Source of the DNA: Brucella daejeonensis
GTDB taxonomy: Bacteria; Pseudomonadota; Alphaproteobacteria; Rhizobiales; Rhizobiaceae
Length of the DNA: 64,000 nucleotides
Assembly: GCF_014199265.1 (NCBI RefSeq)
Contig: NZ_JACIJG010000006.1
Span: 1 to 64,000, forward strand
Direction of reading: 5' to 3'
Below are positions 33,294 to 42,336 of this stretch, in pieces (the stretch's first letter is position 1; every line of letters begins with the position of its first letter). Below the pieces are notes generated by a model. The model was not told the origin of the DNA. It was given only the letters and a program-made list of their open reading frames with translations, and did not search any database. A program made the position numbers and the translations under genes.

Positions 33294-34562
33294 GCAGATC
33301 AATATACAGCGGAAATCATTGACATTCACACCGGTCGGGCCGGTTACGACCAGATCACCCACAGCATGAAATGCCGACCAGCTATCCTTGCTCGCAAGCA
33401 CCTGTTTCGGATCAACGCCGACGGAAAGCATGCGCGTTACCGAGCCACCATCCACATAGGCTCCGGCATTGTTTTCCGAACCGTCGATACCATCGGTGTC
33501 CACTGCGATACATTGAACGTCCAGCCCCTGGATATTCAGTGCAAAGGAAAGCGCAAACTCCGTATTCCGCCCGCCACGGCCAGTGTGTGACGGCGGCAGC
33601 GACACGGTCGTTTCGCCTCCCGAAAGAACGACCACCGGACGCTGGAAAGGCTGGTTGTTCTGCACAACTTCTCTGGAGATTGCCGCGTGCATTGCGGCCA
33701 CATCCTTTGCCTCGCCCTCTATGCTGTCGGAGAGAATAACTGCCGCAACACCGGCCTCCTTTGCCTGTTCCGCCGCTGCCAGCAGCGATCTGCGCGCCGA
33801 TGCAACCAGATGGATTTCATTGCGTGCGAATGCCGGATCATCTGGCAACGGCGCATCCGCAGCCGGTGAATTCAGATGTTCCAGCGCTCTGTCGGGTAAT
33901 GTCATACCATATTGCGCGACATATTTCAGGGCGTCCTGCCGGGTCGATGAATCGGCGATCGTGGGCCCGGACGCCACAAAGGCGGCTTGGTCCCCAGGGA
34001 TATCCGAAGCCACGAAAGTGACCACTTTCGCTTTGGTAAGACTGGCCAGTCGTCCGCCCTTGATACCCGAGAGGTGCTTGCGAATGGTGTTCATTACCGA
34101 AATTGGGGCACCGGATTCGAGCAAGGCGCGGTTCACCGCAATCTCGTCGTCAAGATTCATCTTTCCCGGCGGATCAGGCAACAATGCGGAGCCACCGCCC
34201 GAGATGAGTGCAATGACAAGGTCGTCCGGCCCCAGATCGCGGATCGCGGCCTTAAGCCGGCGCGAGGCTTCGATGCCGGCGGCATCCGGTACCGGATGCG
34301 CCGCCTCCATGATCTCGATGCGGTTCGTACGGCAACCGAATCCATAGCGGGTTACGACCACACCGCTCAGCGGGCCCGACCAATGCTTTTCCAGTGCGCG
34401 AGCCATTTGAGCGCTGCCCTTGCCAGCGCCAATGACCACCGTCCGGCCCGAAGGCCGGGCCGGAAGGTTATTCCGGATACTCTCTTCCGGATCTGCCGCC
34501 CTGATTGCGGTCTGCATGAGGCTTTCCAGAAAGGGCCTCACATTCCCGGTATTGATTGCCAT
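33291..34562 (-). CDS. Glycerate 2-kinase (TtuD/GckA-type, formerly annotated hydroxypyruvate reductase)
   Basis: The 423-residue protein belongs to the glycerate kinase type-2 family (MOFRL/DUF4147). Marks are VIGAGKGSAQMARALEKHW, ALISGGGSALLPDPP, VFITEIGAP-like loop region, SDIPGDQAAFVASGPT and the C-terminal MOFRL part with GGETTVSLPPSHTGRGGRNTEFAL and AVDTDGIDGSENNAGA. It phosphorylates glycerate to 2-phosphoglycerate with ATP. It is 17 bp behind the aldehyde dehydrogenase gene on the same strand. The two enzymes together could convert an aldehyde such as glyceraldehyde to 2-phosphoglycerate; this is inferred. Confidence 0.85.
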   Translation of the reverse strand: MAINTGNVRPFLESLMQTAIRAADPEESIRNNLPARPSGRTVVIGAGKGSAQMARALEKHWSGPLSGVVVTRYGFGCRTNRIEIMEAAHPVPDAAGIEASRRLKAAIRDLGPDDLVIALISGGGSALLPDPPGKMNLDDEIAVNRALLESGAPISVMNTIRKHLSGIKGGRLASLTKAKVVTFVASDIPGDQAAFVASGPTIADSSTRQDALKYVAQYGMTLPDRALEHLNSPAADAPLPDDPAFARNEIHLVASARRSLLAAAEQAKEAGVAAVILSDSIEGEAKDVAAMHAAISREVVQNNQPFQRPVVVLSGGETTVSLPPSHTGRGGRNTEFALSFALNIQGLDVQCIAVDTDGIDGSENNAGAYVDGGSVTRMLSVGVDPKQVLASKDSWSAFHAVGDLVVTGPTGVNVNDFRCILIC

Positions 34563-34579
34563 ATCGCAGATCGTCGCAA

Positions 34580-36073
34580 TCAGCCGCGAACCCAGGGCGT
34601 CCGTTCGCCCATGTCGACGATGATGGACTTGACTTCGGTATATTCCGCGACGCCTGAGAGACCTGTCTCACGACCAAGGCCCGACTGCTTGAAGCCGCCG
34701 ATCGGCATTTCCGGTCCGCCCGTTATCGTGGTGTTGACCCAGATCCGGCCAGCACGAACCCGGCGCACAAGATCGAGGCTCTCGTGAAGCTTCGTTGACC
34801 AGATCGTACCCGACAAACCATATTCGGTATCGTTGGCCATCGCTACGGCTTCATCGACGGTATCGAAAGTTGAAACCGCCAGAACCGGACCGAAGACTTC
34901 CTCACGCGCTATATTCATCGTCTGGTTTACATTTGTGACCAGAGTCGGCTGCATGAAATAGCCTTTCGACGGCGCTATGGCTTCACCACCGAGCCGGATC
35001 GTTCCGCCTTCCTCACGTGCCTTATCGACGAGGCCGCAGATACGCGATAGCTGGCTGTCGGTGACAATCGGCCCGACCTGCGTTTTGGGATCAAGCGGAT
35101 CGCCGACGACAACCTTTACCATCAACGCCTGAACACGTGCGGCAAGATCTTCGGAAACGGACTTATGGACAATCAGGCGGCTTGGCGAAACGCAGCATTG
35201 GCCCGCATTGAACAGGATACCGTACACAATCCCGTCTGCGGCCTTGTCGAGGTCCGCATCCGGCAGCACAATAACCGGGTTCTTGCCACCGAGTTCAAGC
35301 GCCAGTTTCTTGATGTTTCCGGCTGAAGCCATCAGGGCGGAGCGTCCCACACGGGTCGACCCCGTAAAGGAAACCATGTCGATGTCCCTGTGCTCGACAA
35401 TCGCCTGCCCCACCGGATCGCCATATCCCGTTACGACATTGACCACACCGGCGGGCAATCCCGCTTCGGCGAGGATTCCGGCCATCATCAACGTCGTGCT
35501 GGATGTGTGCTCGCTTGGCTTGACCACGCATGTGCAGCCCGCAGCCAGAATGAATGGCAGACGTTCGGAGAGGATCAGGAAAGGAAAATTCCAGGGCGTG
35601 ATCAGGCCAACCACGCCGACCGGTTCACGCAACACGAAACCAAGCGACCCCGATCCGAAATTATTAAAACTTTCTCCGTGCAGCGCCTGTGCCTGTCCTG
35701 CCGCATAGTGCCATAGCCCCGCGGACCCCTCGATCTCAGAACGGGCCTGCATATATGGCTTTCCGCTCTCAAGCGTTTCGCAGAGTGCGAGTTCGTCCAG
35801 ACGGTCGAGGATCATATCGGCCGCCTTGCGGATAATCGCGGCACGATAGGAAGCAGGCTTGTCCGCCCAACCCCCGGCTTCAAAACGACGGCGCGCGGCG
35901 GCGGCGGCTCGTTCTACGTCCTCATGAGTCCCTTTTGGCACGATGGTCACCACCTCACCGTGCGCGGGGCTGGTGCGCTCGATCACATCCCCCTTACCGG
36001 AAACCCAGTCGCCATCGATAAAGTGTCCAAAGTGGAAAGGCTTGGACGGCATCTTGGGAAACTGAAGCGTCAT
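34580..36073 (-). CDS. NAD(P)+-dependent aldehyde dehydrogenase
   Basis: The 497-residue enzyme has aldehyde dehydrogenase hallmarks: TPWNFPFLILSERLPFILAAGCTCVVKPSEHT, VSFTGSTRVGR for NAD binding, the base Glu in LALELGGKNPVIV, the catalytic Cys in FNAGQCCVSPSRL, and a late GLSGTIWSTKLHESL plus PMGGFKQSGLGRE-like end (PIGGFKQSGLGRE). It resembles betaine-aldehyde and hydroxy-aldehyde dehydrogenases, but specificity is not evident. It is the first gene of a two-gene operon with glycerate kinase, with GGAGGAAC before the ATG, and is divergent from the CoA-transferase operon. Confidence 0.88.
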   Translation of the reverse strand: MTLQFPKMPSKPFHFGHFIDGDWVSGKGDVIERTSPAHGEVVTIVPKGTHEDVERAAAAARRRFEAGGWADKPASYRAAIIRKAADMILDRLDELALCETLESGKPYMQARSEIEGSAGLWHYAAGQAQALHGESFNNFGSGSLGFVLREPVGVVGLITPWNFPFLILSERLPFILAAGCTCVVKPSEHTSSTTLMMAGILAEAGLPAGVVNVVTGYGDPVGQAIVEHRDIDMVSFTGSTRVGRSALMASAGNIKKLALELGGKNPVIVLPDADLDKAADGIVYGILFNAGQCCVSPSRLIVHKSVSEDLAARVQALMVKVVVGDPLDPKTQVGPIVTDSQLSRICGLVDKAREEGGTIRLGGEAIAPSKGYFMQPTLVTNVNQTMNIAREEVFGPVLAVSTFDTVDEAVAMANDTEYGLSGTIWSTKLHESLDLVRRVRAGRIWVNTTITGGPEMPIGGFKQSGLGRETGLSGVAEYTEVKSIIVDMGERTPWVRG

Positions 36074-36130
36074 GAGGTTCCTCCTTCAGGGAATTCGCCG
36101 GAAAATCAAACCGGGAGGCTTGCATCCGGC

Positions 36131-36169
36131 AATGTTCGTAATTAAACAGAATTGTTACTTATAATGTTC
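36131..36169. promoter_or_regulatory. Divergent promoter region with direct repeats of AATGTTCG
   Basis: A perfect -10 hexamer TATAAT (36160-36165, plus strand) points to the CoA-transferase gene; its -35 region is weak. The octamer AATGTTCG occurs at 36131-36138 and again at 36163-36170, 32 bases apart, about three helical turns. The second copy overlaps the -10 box. This would suit a regulator; the TetR protein at 38259-38951 is a candidate, though TetR proteins usually bind palindromes. Confidence 0.4.
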
Positions 36170-36243
36170 GGCCGAAGAGCGCAAGACGCTCTCGCTACGA
36201 TTGCTGCGACAATCGCGCAGGGAAGGTTTCAGGGAGTTTGTAA

Positions 36244-37821
36244 GTGAAAAAGACGGTCATGGAGCTTGATGATCTGCCACAATATCTGTCGTCTCTCCGG
36301 GATGGCGCAGTGGTGGTGACGACGGGATCAGGCGGTGGCTTGCTCGAGCCGGATGGCGTTCTGGCCGGGCTGGAAGCCGCTTTCAAAGAGACCGGCCACC
36401 CGCGAGACCTGACCCTTGTACATGCACTGGGCATCGGCGACAAAGGCGAGCGCGGCACAAACCGTTTCGCGCATGAAGGCATGGTCAAGCGAGTAATCGG
36501 CGGTCACTGGACCTGGTCGCCGCGTATGCTGGACATGGCGCGCAACGGCGACATCGAGGCCTACTGCCTGCCGAGTGGTGTCATTATCAATCTGATGCGC
36601 GAAATCGGCGCGGGCCGTCCAGGACTGATCACCAGAGTCGGCCTCGGCACATTCGTGGATCCGCGCAATGGCGGCGGGCGCTCGAATTCCCGCACGGACG
36701 AAGAGATCGTCGAATTGATGACGATCGATGGCGAAGAATATCTGCGCTACAAGCCGTTCCCTGTCGACCTCGGCGTCATTCGCGGTACTTTTGCCGATGA
36801 GGACGGCAATATTTGCGCCATCGAAGAACCCGCCGATCTCGACATCTATAATATCGCGCTGGCAGCGCGCAATTCCGGCGGACGCGTTATCGCCCAGGTG
36901 CGGGAAATCCGACCTCGGGGCAGCTTCCTGCCACGTGAAGTTGCAGTACCGGGCAATCTTGTAGACGTCGTAGCCCTCGCCCCGGAACAGCCGCAGACCT
37001 ATTTCGGCCCTTACAATCTCAGTCTTTCGGGGCAAAACAGGGAGGTGGCCGATGTCACCCCACCGAATTTCGCTGACGCGGCGCGGCGCATCATTGCACA
37101 TCGGGCCGCTGCGGAACTCGTAACGGGTTCAACGATCAACTTCGGGTTTGGCATGTCCGCCGATGTGGCCGGCATTGTCGAAACATCGGGGCGAAAGTCG
37201 GATTTCTGGATAACCATCGAGCAAGGGCTGCACAACGGCACCTTGATGACGGGCGACCTGTTCGGCATCGCTTCCAACCCGTCCGCAATCGTCTCTTCTG
37301 CCGCGCAGTTCGATCTCTACTCCGGCGGCGGTCTCGACCAGACCTATCTCGGCATGGCCGAGATGGATGCCGAAGGCAATGTCAACGTTTCCCATATCGG
37401 CGGCAGGATGAGCGGCCCCGGTGGCTTCGTGGATATTTCGCAGGGAGCGGAAACCGTGGTTTTCTGCGGTACTTTTGCAGCCAAAGGGCTGGATATCGAA
37501 GCCACGGATGGAAAACTGGAAATTCGCCAGCACGGCAAAATCCACAAGCTTGTTTCCCGTGTTGCCGGTATCACTTTCAGTGGCAGCGAAGCGGCCCGCC
37601 GTGGCCAGAAAGTCGTTTATGTCACGGAGCGCGCAGTCTTTGAACTCACCTCCGAAGGTGTCGAATTGGTCGAAGTAGCCCCCGGCATCGATATACAGGC
37701 CGACATTCTCGACCATATGGAATTCTCCCCCATCATCCGTGAACCTCGATTGATGCGAACGGATCTGTTTACCCTTACGCCGCAGACAGGCGCACAATTC
37801 TGGAAGGAAAAACAGTCATGA
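36244..37821 (+). CDS. Acetate/propionate-type (YdiF/Pct-like) CoA-transferase
   Basis: The 525-residue protein fuses the alpha and beta halves of a family I CoA-transferase. The N-terminal half has VVVTTGSGGGLLEPDGVLAGLE and GHWTWSPRMLDMARNGDIEAYCLPSGV. The C-terminal half has GSTINFGFGMSADVAGIV. The catalytic glutamate is E326 in FWITIEQGLHNG, matching the glutamyl-CoA residue of E. coli YdiF. It uses a GTG start with GGGAG eight bases upstream. It overlaps the MaoC gene by 4 bp. The pair could make and hydrate or dehydrate a CoA ester. Confidence 0.87.
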   Translation: MKKTVMELDDLPQYLSSLRDGAVVVTTGSGGGLLEPDGVLAGLEAAFKETGHPRDLTLVHALGIGDKGERGTNRFAHEGMVKRVIGGHWTWSPRMLDMARNGDIEAYCLPSGVIINLMREIGAGRPGLITRVGLGTFVDPRNGGGRSNSRTDEEIVELMTIDGEEYLRYKPFPVDLGVIRGTFADEDGNICAIEEPADLDIYNIALAARNSGGRVIAQVREIRPRGSFLPREVAVPGNLVDVVALAPEQPQTYFGPYNLSLSGQNREVADVTPPNFADAARRIIAHRAAAELVTGSTINFGFGMSADVAGIVETSGRKSDFWITIEQGLHNGTLMTGDLFGIASNPSAIVSSAAQFDLYSGGGLDQTYLGMAEMDAEGNVNVSHIGGRMSGPGGFVDISQGAETVVFCGTFAAKGLDIEATDGKLEIRQHGKIHKLVSRVAGITFSGSEAARRGQKVVYVTERAVFELTSEGVELVEVAPGIDIQADILDHMEFSPIIREPRLMRTDLFTLTPQTGAQFWKEKQS

Positions 37822-38249
37822 GCGATTTTTATGTCGAAATCGGCCAGACTTTTACGTTCTCTAAAACGGTATCGGAATCGGACGTCTATCTGTTCGCGGG
37901 CATTACCGGCGACCTGTCGCCCAACCATGTCGATGAAGAGGAAATGAAAAATACGCCCTATGGCGGGCGTATCGCTCACGGCGCGCTTCTGGTCGGCTAT
38001 ATGTCCTCATGCTCCACCAAGGCCGGTGAAGCAACACGCGCCGACGCGCCGGAAGTTCCCGTCTCTGTTGGATATGACAAGGTTCGTTTTCTCAAGGGTG
38101 TAAGAATTGGCGATACGATCACCATTACTTACAAGATTGCCAAAATTGACCTTGCCAAAAGACGATCCTATGCTGACATTGAGGTCAGGACACAAACGGG
38201 CGATCTGGCTGCTGTAGCAACTCATATCCAGCAATGGGTGGCTCGCTAA
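37818..38249 (+). CDS. MaoC-family (R)-specific hydratase/dehydratase
   Basis: The 143-residue single hot-dog-fold protein carries the hydratase-2 motif GDLSPNHVDEE, with the likely catalytic D32 and H37, followed by GGRIAHGALLVGYMSS. It resembles (R)-enoyl-CoA hydratases and mesaconyl/itaconyl-CoA-type hydratases. It starts inside the CoA-transferase stop (4-bp overlap). Together they give a CoA-activation plus hydration pair; the substrate is unknown. Confidence 0.88.
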   Translation: MSDFYVEIGQTFTFSKTVSESDVYLFAGITGDLSPNHVDEEEMKNTPYGGRIAHGALLVGYMSSCSTKAGEATRADAPEVPVSVGYDKVRFLKGVRIGDTITITYKIAKIDLAKRRSYADIEVRTQTGDLAAVATHIQQWVAR

Positions 38250-38258
38250 CCCGCCTCC

Positions 38259-38951
38259 ATGCCGATCAAAAAAGGTAATCTCGTGGAACAGGCGCAGCGT
38301 CAGCCTCGCAAACTCCAGGGGCCGAACCGGCGTGATCCGGTTGCGAGCCGACAGAAGATTCTCGAAGCGGGTATGCGCCATTTCGCGCGTGCCGGCCTCG
38401 ATGGGGCGCGGGTGGTAGACATTATCCGCGAAGCGGAATTCTCACACCGGATGCTCTATCATTATTTCAAGAGCAAGGAAGAACTCTACGAAGCCACCCT
38501 GGAATTTGCCTATCAACAGATACGCGATGCGGAACGCAAACTGCATCTGGAGAAGATGGAACCGGTGGAGGGCATATCGCTGCTGGTTGCCTTTACCTTC
38601 GACTATTATGTTCAGCATCCCGAATTCATGGCGCTCCTGTCCCAGGAAAACCTGAACGGCGGTCGTTACGTCCACCGTTCCGGGCATATGGGCGACATTC
38701 AGAAACCTCTGATATCATCATTGGAAGGCTTGATGAAACGCGGCGTCGAAAAGGGCGTATTCGGCCGTATGTTCGATCCCGTGCAATTCTATATCGATAT
38801 TGCAGGCCTGTGCTATTTCGGTTTCGCCAACCGCCATACGCTGTCAGCGACATTCGATGCGTCAATTGGCAAGGACTCTTATCTGGCAGAACGCCGCCAG
38901 CATGTTATCGATTTCACCATTGCCGCCCTGACCGGGCCTGAGAGAAAGTAA
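38259..38951 (+). CDS. TetR/AcrR-family transcriptional regulator
   Basis: The 230-residue regulator has the TetR helix-turn-helix at residues about 28-73 (ASRQKILEAGMRHFARAGLDGARVVDIIREAEFSHRMLYHYFKSKEELYEA in part). The C-terminal domain has a hydrophobic ligand pocket (LLVAFTFDYYVQHPEFMALLSQEN). The ATG is preceded by only a weak ribosome site; a GTG at codon 9 is an alternative. It lies 9 bp after the MaoC gene and probably controls this operon. Confidence 0.85.
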   Translation: MPIKKGNLVEQAQRQPRKLQGPNRRDPVASRQKILEAGMRHFARAGLDGARVVDIIREAEFSHRMLYHYFKSKEELYEATLEFAYQQIRDAERKLHLEKMEPVEGISLLVAFTFDYYVQHPEFMALLSQENLNGGRYVHRSGHMGDIQKPLISSLEGLMKRGVEKGVFGRMFDPVQFYIDIAGLCYFGFANRHTLSATFDASIGKDSYLAERRQHVIDFTIAALTGPERK

Positions 38952-38971
38952 CCGGGTCGCTACTTCCCACC

Positions 38972-39829
38972 TCAGCACACAGAACGAAAACGTTCCACGA
39001 TCCGGTCGAGCACTTCTTCCGGCGCGCGTTTCCACCAGTTCTGTGAGGAAAATATCTCGACTTCACACGGGCCGTTATATCCCGCCTTTTCGATGGACGA
39101 CCGAAGGCCCCGTATGTCGGCAACACCGTCTCCCATCATGCCGCGATCAAGCAATATGTCGCGCGTATCGGCCAGCCAATCGCAGAGATGGAAACCATAG
39201 AGCCGATCCTTGCCGGCACGCTCGAGCTGTACATCGATATCCGTATCCCACCAGACATGATAGACATCGACCGCAAGGCCGAGATTGTCGGCCCCTACCG
39301 CATCACATATGTCGACGGCATCCCGCAACGTTGTCAGACAGGAACGATTGCCGGCATAGACAGGATTCAAAGGTTCCAGGGCCAGCTTGACATGACGATC
39401 CCTTGCATATGACGCCAGGTCGGCGATACGATCGGCAACGATCCTGAGGCTCTCATCAACACCCTTTGTTCCCGGATGCACTCCGCCAACAACGATCGTC
39501 AGCACATCGGCACCAAGTGCAGCAGCCATATCAATCGACGACATCGCGTCGTCCATGAGCTTCTGTCTGTCCAGAGCATCTGTGCCGACGAGAAATGGCG
39601 TTCGGCAAAGGCCGACGACCGAAAGCCCCGCCGCACGTGTACGCTCGCCGATTTCCACGGCACGAGAACCGATCTCGCGACGCCAGTAGACTATCGATCC
39701 AAAGCCTCGAGCCGCACAGGCGTCGATCACCTGTTCCGGCGACCAGCCCGCACCATAGCCTTCAAGATTATGGCCAAGAGTGGCAGTGTTCAGTGCCAGA
39801 GGCGTGTGATCTTGTGAAAAGTCCCGCAT
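38972..39829 (-). CDS. Sugar phosphate isomerase/epimerase-type TIM-barrel protein
   Basis: The 285-residue protein belongs to the xylose-isomerase-like TIM-barrel superfamily. Conserved metal-site segments are LALEPLNPVYAGNRSCLTTL, GLAVDVYHVWWDTD, HLCDWLADTRDIL and CEVEIFSSQNWWK. I favour the ATG before RDFSQDHTPLALNTATLG, which has ACAGG upstream; an ATG 24 bases earlier directly follows a hairpin. It lies downstream of the SDR and GMC genes and a ribose-type importer. It probably isomerises or epimerises a sugar or keto-sugar intermediate. Confidence 0.78.
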   Translation of the reverse strand: MRDFSQDHTPLALNTATLGHNLEGYGAGWSPEQVIDACAARGFGSIVYWRREIGSRAVEIGERTRAAGLSVVGLCRTPFLVGTDALDRQKLMDDAMSSIDMAAALGADVLTIVVGGVHPGTKGVDESLRIVADRIADLASYARDRHVKLALEPLNPVYAGNRSCLTTLRDAVDICDAVGADNLGLAVDVYHVWWDTDIDVQLERAGKDRLYGFHLCDWLADTRDILLDRGMMGDGVADIRGLRSSIEKAGYNGPCEVEIFSSQNWWKRAPEEVLDRIVERFRSVC

Positions 39830-39855
39830 TACCTGTCTTTCTGCGTGCACCATAC

Positions 39856-39888
39856 CGAGGCTCGATGAGTTCTGCTCATCGAGCCTCG
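39856..39888. repeat. Perfect 14-bp stem palindrome with TTCTG loop (small-palindrome family, member 2)
   Basis: CGAGGCTCGATGAG and CTCATCGAGCCTCG form a perfect 14-bp stem with loop TTCTG. It matches the layout of the palindrome at 31594-31626. It lies between the stop of the SDR gene and the start of the TIM-barrel gene, and could terminate or tune transcription in the operon. Confidence 0.65.
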
Positions 39889-39911
39889 TTTCGCTCCGGT
39901 CGGATTAGGCT

Positions 39912-40691
39912 CTAAAACCGTGGCACCAGCATTCCGGCATCGGCAGGGATTGTCATGCCGGTCGTATACGGTAAACGTCCAGACGCAAGTGAAGCGATCA
40001 GCCGACCGATTTCCCCCGGCTCGCCGACCCGCGGCAGCAAGGTCAGGCCAGCGGCTGCACGATCACGATAGCTGTCGATGACAGGAGCCGTCATTTCCGT
40101 GGCGATCAAGCCGGGCTGAACGTCGTAAACCGAGATTTCCTCGCGCCCCAACCGGACGGCCAGCGCCTTGGAAACCATCGATGCGGCGGCCTTGGATGCG
40201 CAATATTCCGCGCGCTGCTCGGCCACCGCCACGGCATTGGAAGACGTTATATTGACGATCGAATGAAACAAGGCTGGCCGCTCTCTCGACAAAAGCTGCC
40301 TGGCGAAAGCCTGACTGAGAAAAAACATGGCCTTGCTGTTTACGGCCATGCATCGATCCCAGCTTTCCTCGGAAACATCGAGCATATCGCCGCGCTGAAG
40401 CACACCGACACCGGCATTATTGACCAGGGTGGTCAAGGGACCGAGTTTCGCTTCGACAGCCTCCAGCGCAGCCCGGTGTGCGTCGATACGGGTCACATCG
40501 AAAGGCGCGGCGACGACTGGAACTCCATAAGCTTCGATCCGGCGCACCGCCATGCGCAATTCTTCATCGTCAACGGGGCCATTGACGGCAATGGAAAAGC
40601 CTTCAGCAGCCAGCGCTTCCGCCGCAGCCAGTCCTATTCCCCGCGCCGAGCCGGTAATGAGCACTACCGGCCTGTTATTTACCGCATCCAT
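39912..40691 (-). CDS. SDR-family oxidoreductase
   Basis: The 259-residue short-chain dehydrogenase/reductase has the cofactor loop TGSARGIGLAAAEAL at its start, NNAGVGV, the catalytic serine in NITSSNAVAV, and the Tyr-Lys pair in EYCASKAAASM. A C-terminal GMTIPADAGMLVPRF resembles 3-oxoacyl-ACP reductases and sugar/polyol dehydrogenases. It follows the GMC gene by 37 bp, so it is likely part of the ribose-type transporter operon and may reduce a keto-sugar. NAD or NADP preference is uncertain. Confidence 0.85.
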   Translation of the reverse strand: MDAVNNRPVVLITGSARGIGLAAAEALAAEGFSIAVNGPVDDEELRMAVRRIEAYGVPVVAAPFDVTRIDAHRAALEAVEAKLGPLTTLVNNAGVGVLQRGDMLDVSEESWDRCMAVNSKAMFFLSQAFARQLLSRERPALFHSIVNITSSNAVAVAEQRAEYCASKAAASMVSKALAVRLGREEISVYDVQPGLIATEMTAPVIDSYRDRAAAGLTLLPRVGEPGEIGRLIASLASGRLPYTTGMTIPADAGMLVPRF

Positions 40692-40728
40692 TTCGTTTCT
40701 CTCTCAATTAGTCTTCTGTCCGGCGCAA

Positions 40729-42336
40729 TCAGGCATTTCCACGGATCATATCCGCCGCCTTTTCACCGATCATGATCGTTGCTGCATTGGTGTTGGAACC
40801 GATAAGGCTCGGCATTGTCGAGCTGTCGCAGATGCGAATGCCATCCAGACCGTGAACGCGCAATTGCGGGTCGACCACCGACAGATCGTCCCGTCCCATC
40901 TTGCAGGTGCAAGCCGGATGATAGGCTGTTCGGCCATATTTCCGGATATAGGCAGTCAGATCGGCATCGCTCCGCACGCCCTTTTCCGGGAACCGCATCG
41001 TCTTGATATATTTTTGCAAAGACGGCTGTGCGAAGATTTCCCGGCTGATCTTGACGCCTTCGAGCGCGATTTTCAGATCGTAGGGGTCGGACAGGAAATT
41101 CGGGTCGATCACCGGTCGCGCCGACGGATCGGCGGAGCGCAAGGTCACCGAGCCACGCGATTTTGGCCGCAAGGCATATGAGTTGAGCGTCACCCCCGAC
41201 GCGCCTTTCGGCACACCGGGCACTCCCGCTTCCGCACCGGCGCCAGCCAGGAAATGAAACTGCAAATCCGGGCAGGAACTGTTCTTGTCTCCATACCAGA
41301 AGGCACCGCCTTCGACGACATTGGAGGTAACCGGACCGGAGTTAAACAGGGAATATTGGATACCGGCCCATAACATCCAGTGCAGCCGGTTATATTTGTC
41401 CAGGCTGACGTGACTGCTCAGTTCGGCAACGATATCCGTATTGAAGTGATCCTGCAGATTCTGCCCGACGCCAGCCATGTCCTGCACAATCTCGATACCG
41501 TGCTGGCGCAGCATATCCGCTGGCCCGACACCCGACAGCATCATCAGTTTCGGCGTGCCTATCGCTCCGGCAGTGAGCAGGACTTCACTTCCGGCCCGAA
41601 CAGAAGCCCTTTTGCCGCCGATCCGGTAGTCAACGCCAACCGCGCGCCGCCCCTCAAAAACCACACGCAGAACCAGCGCGCCTGTGATGACCGTCAGGTT
41701 CTTGCGCCCCAAAGCCGGACGCAGATAGCCGACGGCCGCCGAACAACGGCGATTATTGCGCGTCGTGGTTTGATAAACGCCTGTTCCTTCCTGCCTCTCC
41801 CCATTGAAATCCGGATTATATGGCATTCCGGTTTCCTGACAGCTCTGGACGAAGGCCCGCGTCATTTCCTGCGGCGCGGGTATATTCGAAACGCCTAGCG
41901 GCCCATCCGTTCCATGCCAGTCCCCCGACAGGATCGTATTGCCTTCAGAACGAAGAAAATATTTTTGAATGTCCTGAAAACCCCAGCCTTCGGCCCCCTC
42001 CTCGACCCAGCGATCATAGTCGCTGGGATGTCCACGCGTGAAAACCTCCGCGTTGATTGAGGACCCGCCGCCCAGAACTTTCGCCTGGGCATAGGGAATT
42101 TCGCGGTCGTTCAGGTTCTTCTGTGGCGCGGTTGTCAGCCCCCATGTATGCGGCCCCGTGGTCATTTTGGCGAAGCCGACCGGCATGTGTATCAAGGGAT
42201 GATTATCGCGTCCGCCTGCCTCGATCAGGCAAACGCGAACAGCCGGGTTCTCGGTCAGCCGCGCGGCCAGCACACAACCGGAAGAACCGCCACCAACAAT
42301 CACATAATCAAAGGCTTGTGCCATTGTGTCGTTCAC
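40729..42336 (-). CDS. GMC-family FAD oxidoreductase (choline-dehydrogenase-like)
   Basis: The 535-residue flavoenzyme has the FAD-binding motif DYVIVGGGSSGCVLAARLTE at the N-terminus, then GGGSSINAEVFTRGHPSDYD and the GMC signature SEVLLTAGAIGTPKLMMLSG. Near the C-terminus YHPACTCKMG includes the catalytic His, followed by VVDPQLRVHGLDGIRICDSSTMPSLIGSNTNAATIMIGE. It oxidises an alcohol, often on polyols or sugars in such clusters. Its start overlaps the permease stop by 4 bp, so it is translated with the importer genes. It could oxidise the imported substrate as first step. Confidence 0.88.
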   Translation of the reverse strand: MNDTMAQAFDYVIVGGGSSGCVLAARLTENPAVRVCLIEAGGRDNHPLIHMPVGFAKMTTGPHTWGLTTAPQKNLNDREIPYAQAKVLGGGSSINAEVFTRGHPSDYDRWVEEGAEGWGFQDIQKYFLRSEGNTILSGDWHGTDGPLGVSNIPAPQEMTRAFVQSCQETGMPYNPDFNGERQEGTGVYQTTTRNNRRCSAAVGYLRPALGRKNLTVITGALVLRVVFEGRRAVGVDYRIGGKRASVRAGSEVLLTAGAIGTPKLMMLSGVGPADMLRQHGIEIVQDMAGVGQNLQDHFNTDIVAELSSHVSLDKYNRLHWMLWAGIQYSLFNSGPVTSNVVEGGAFWYGDKNSSCPDLQFHFLAGAGAEAGVPGVPKGASGVTLNSYALRPKSRGSVTLRSADPSARPVIDPNFLSDPYDLKIALEGVKISREIFAQPSLQKYIKTMRFPEKGVRSDADLTAYIRKYGRTAYHPACTCKMGRDDLSVVDPQLRVHGLDGIRICDSSTMPSLIGSNTNAATIMIGEKAADMIRGNA

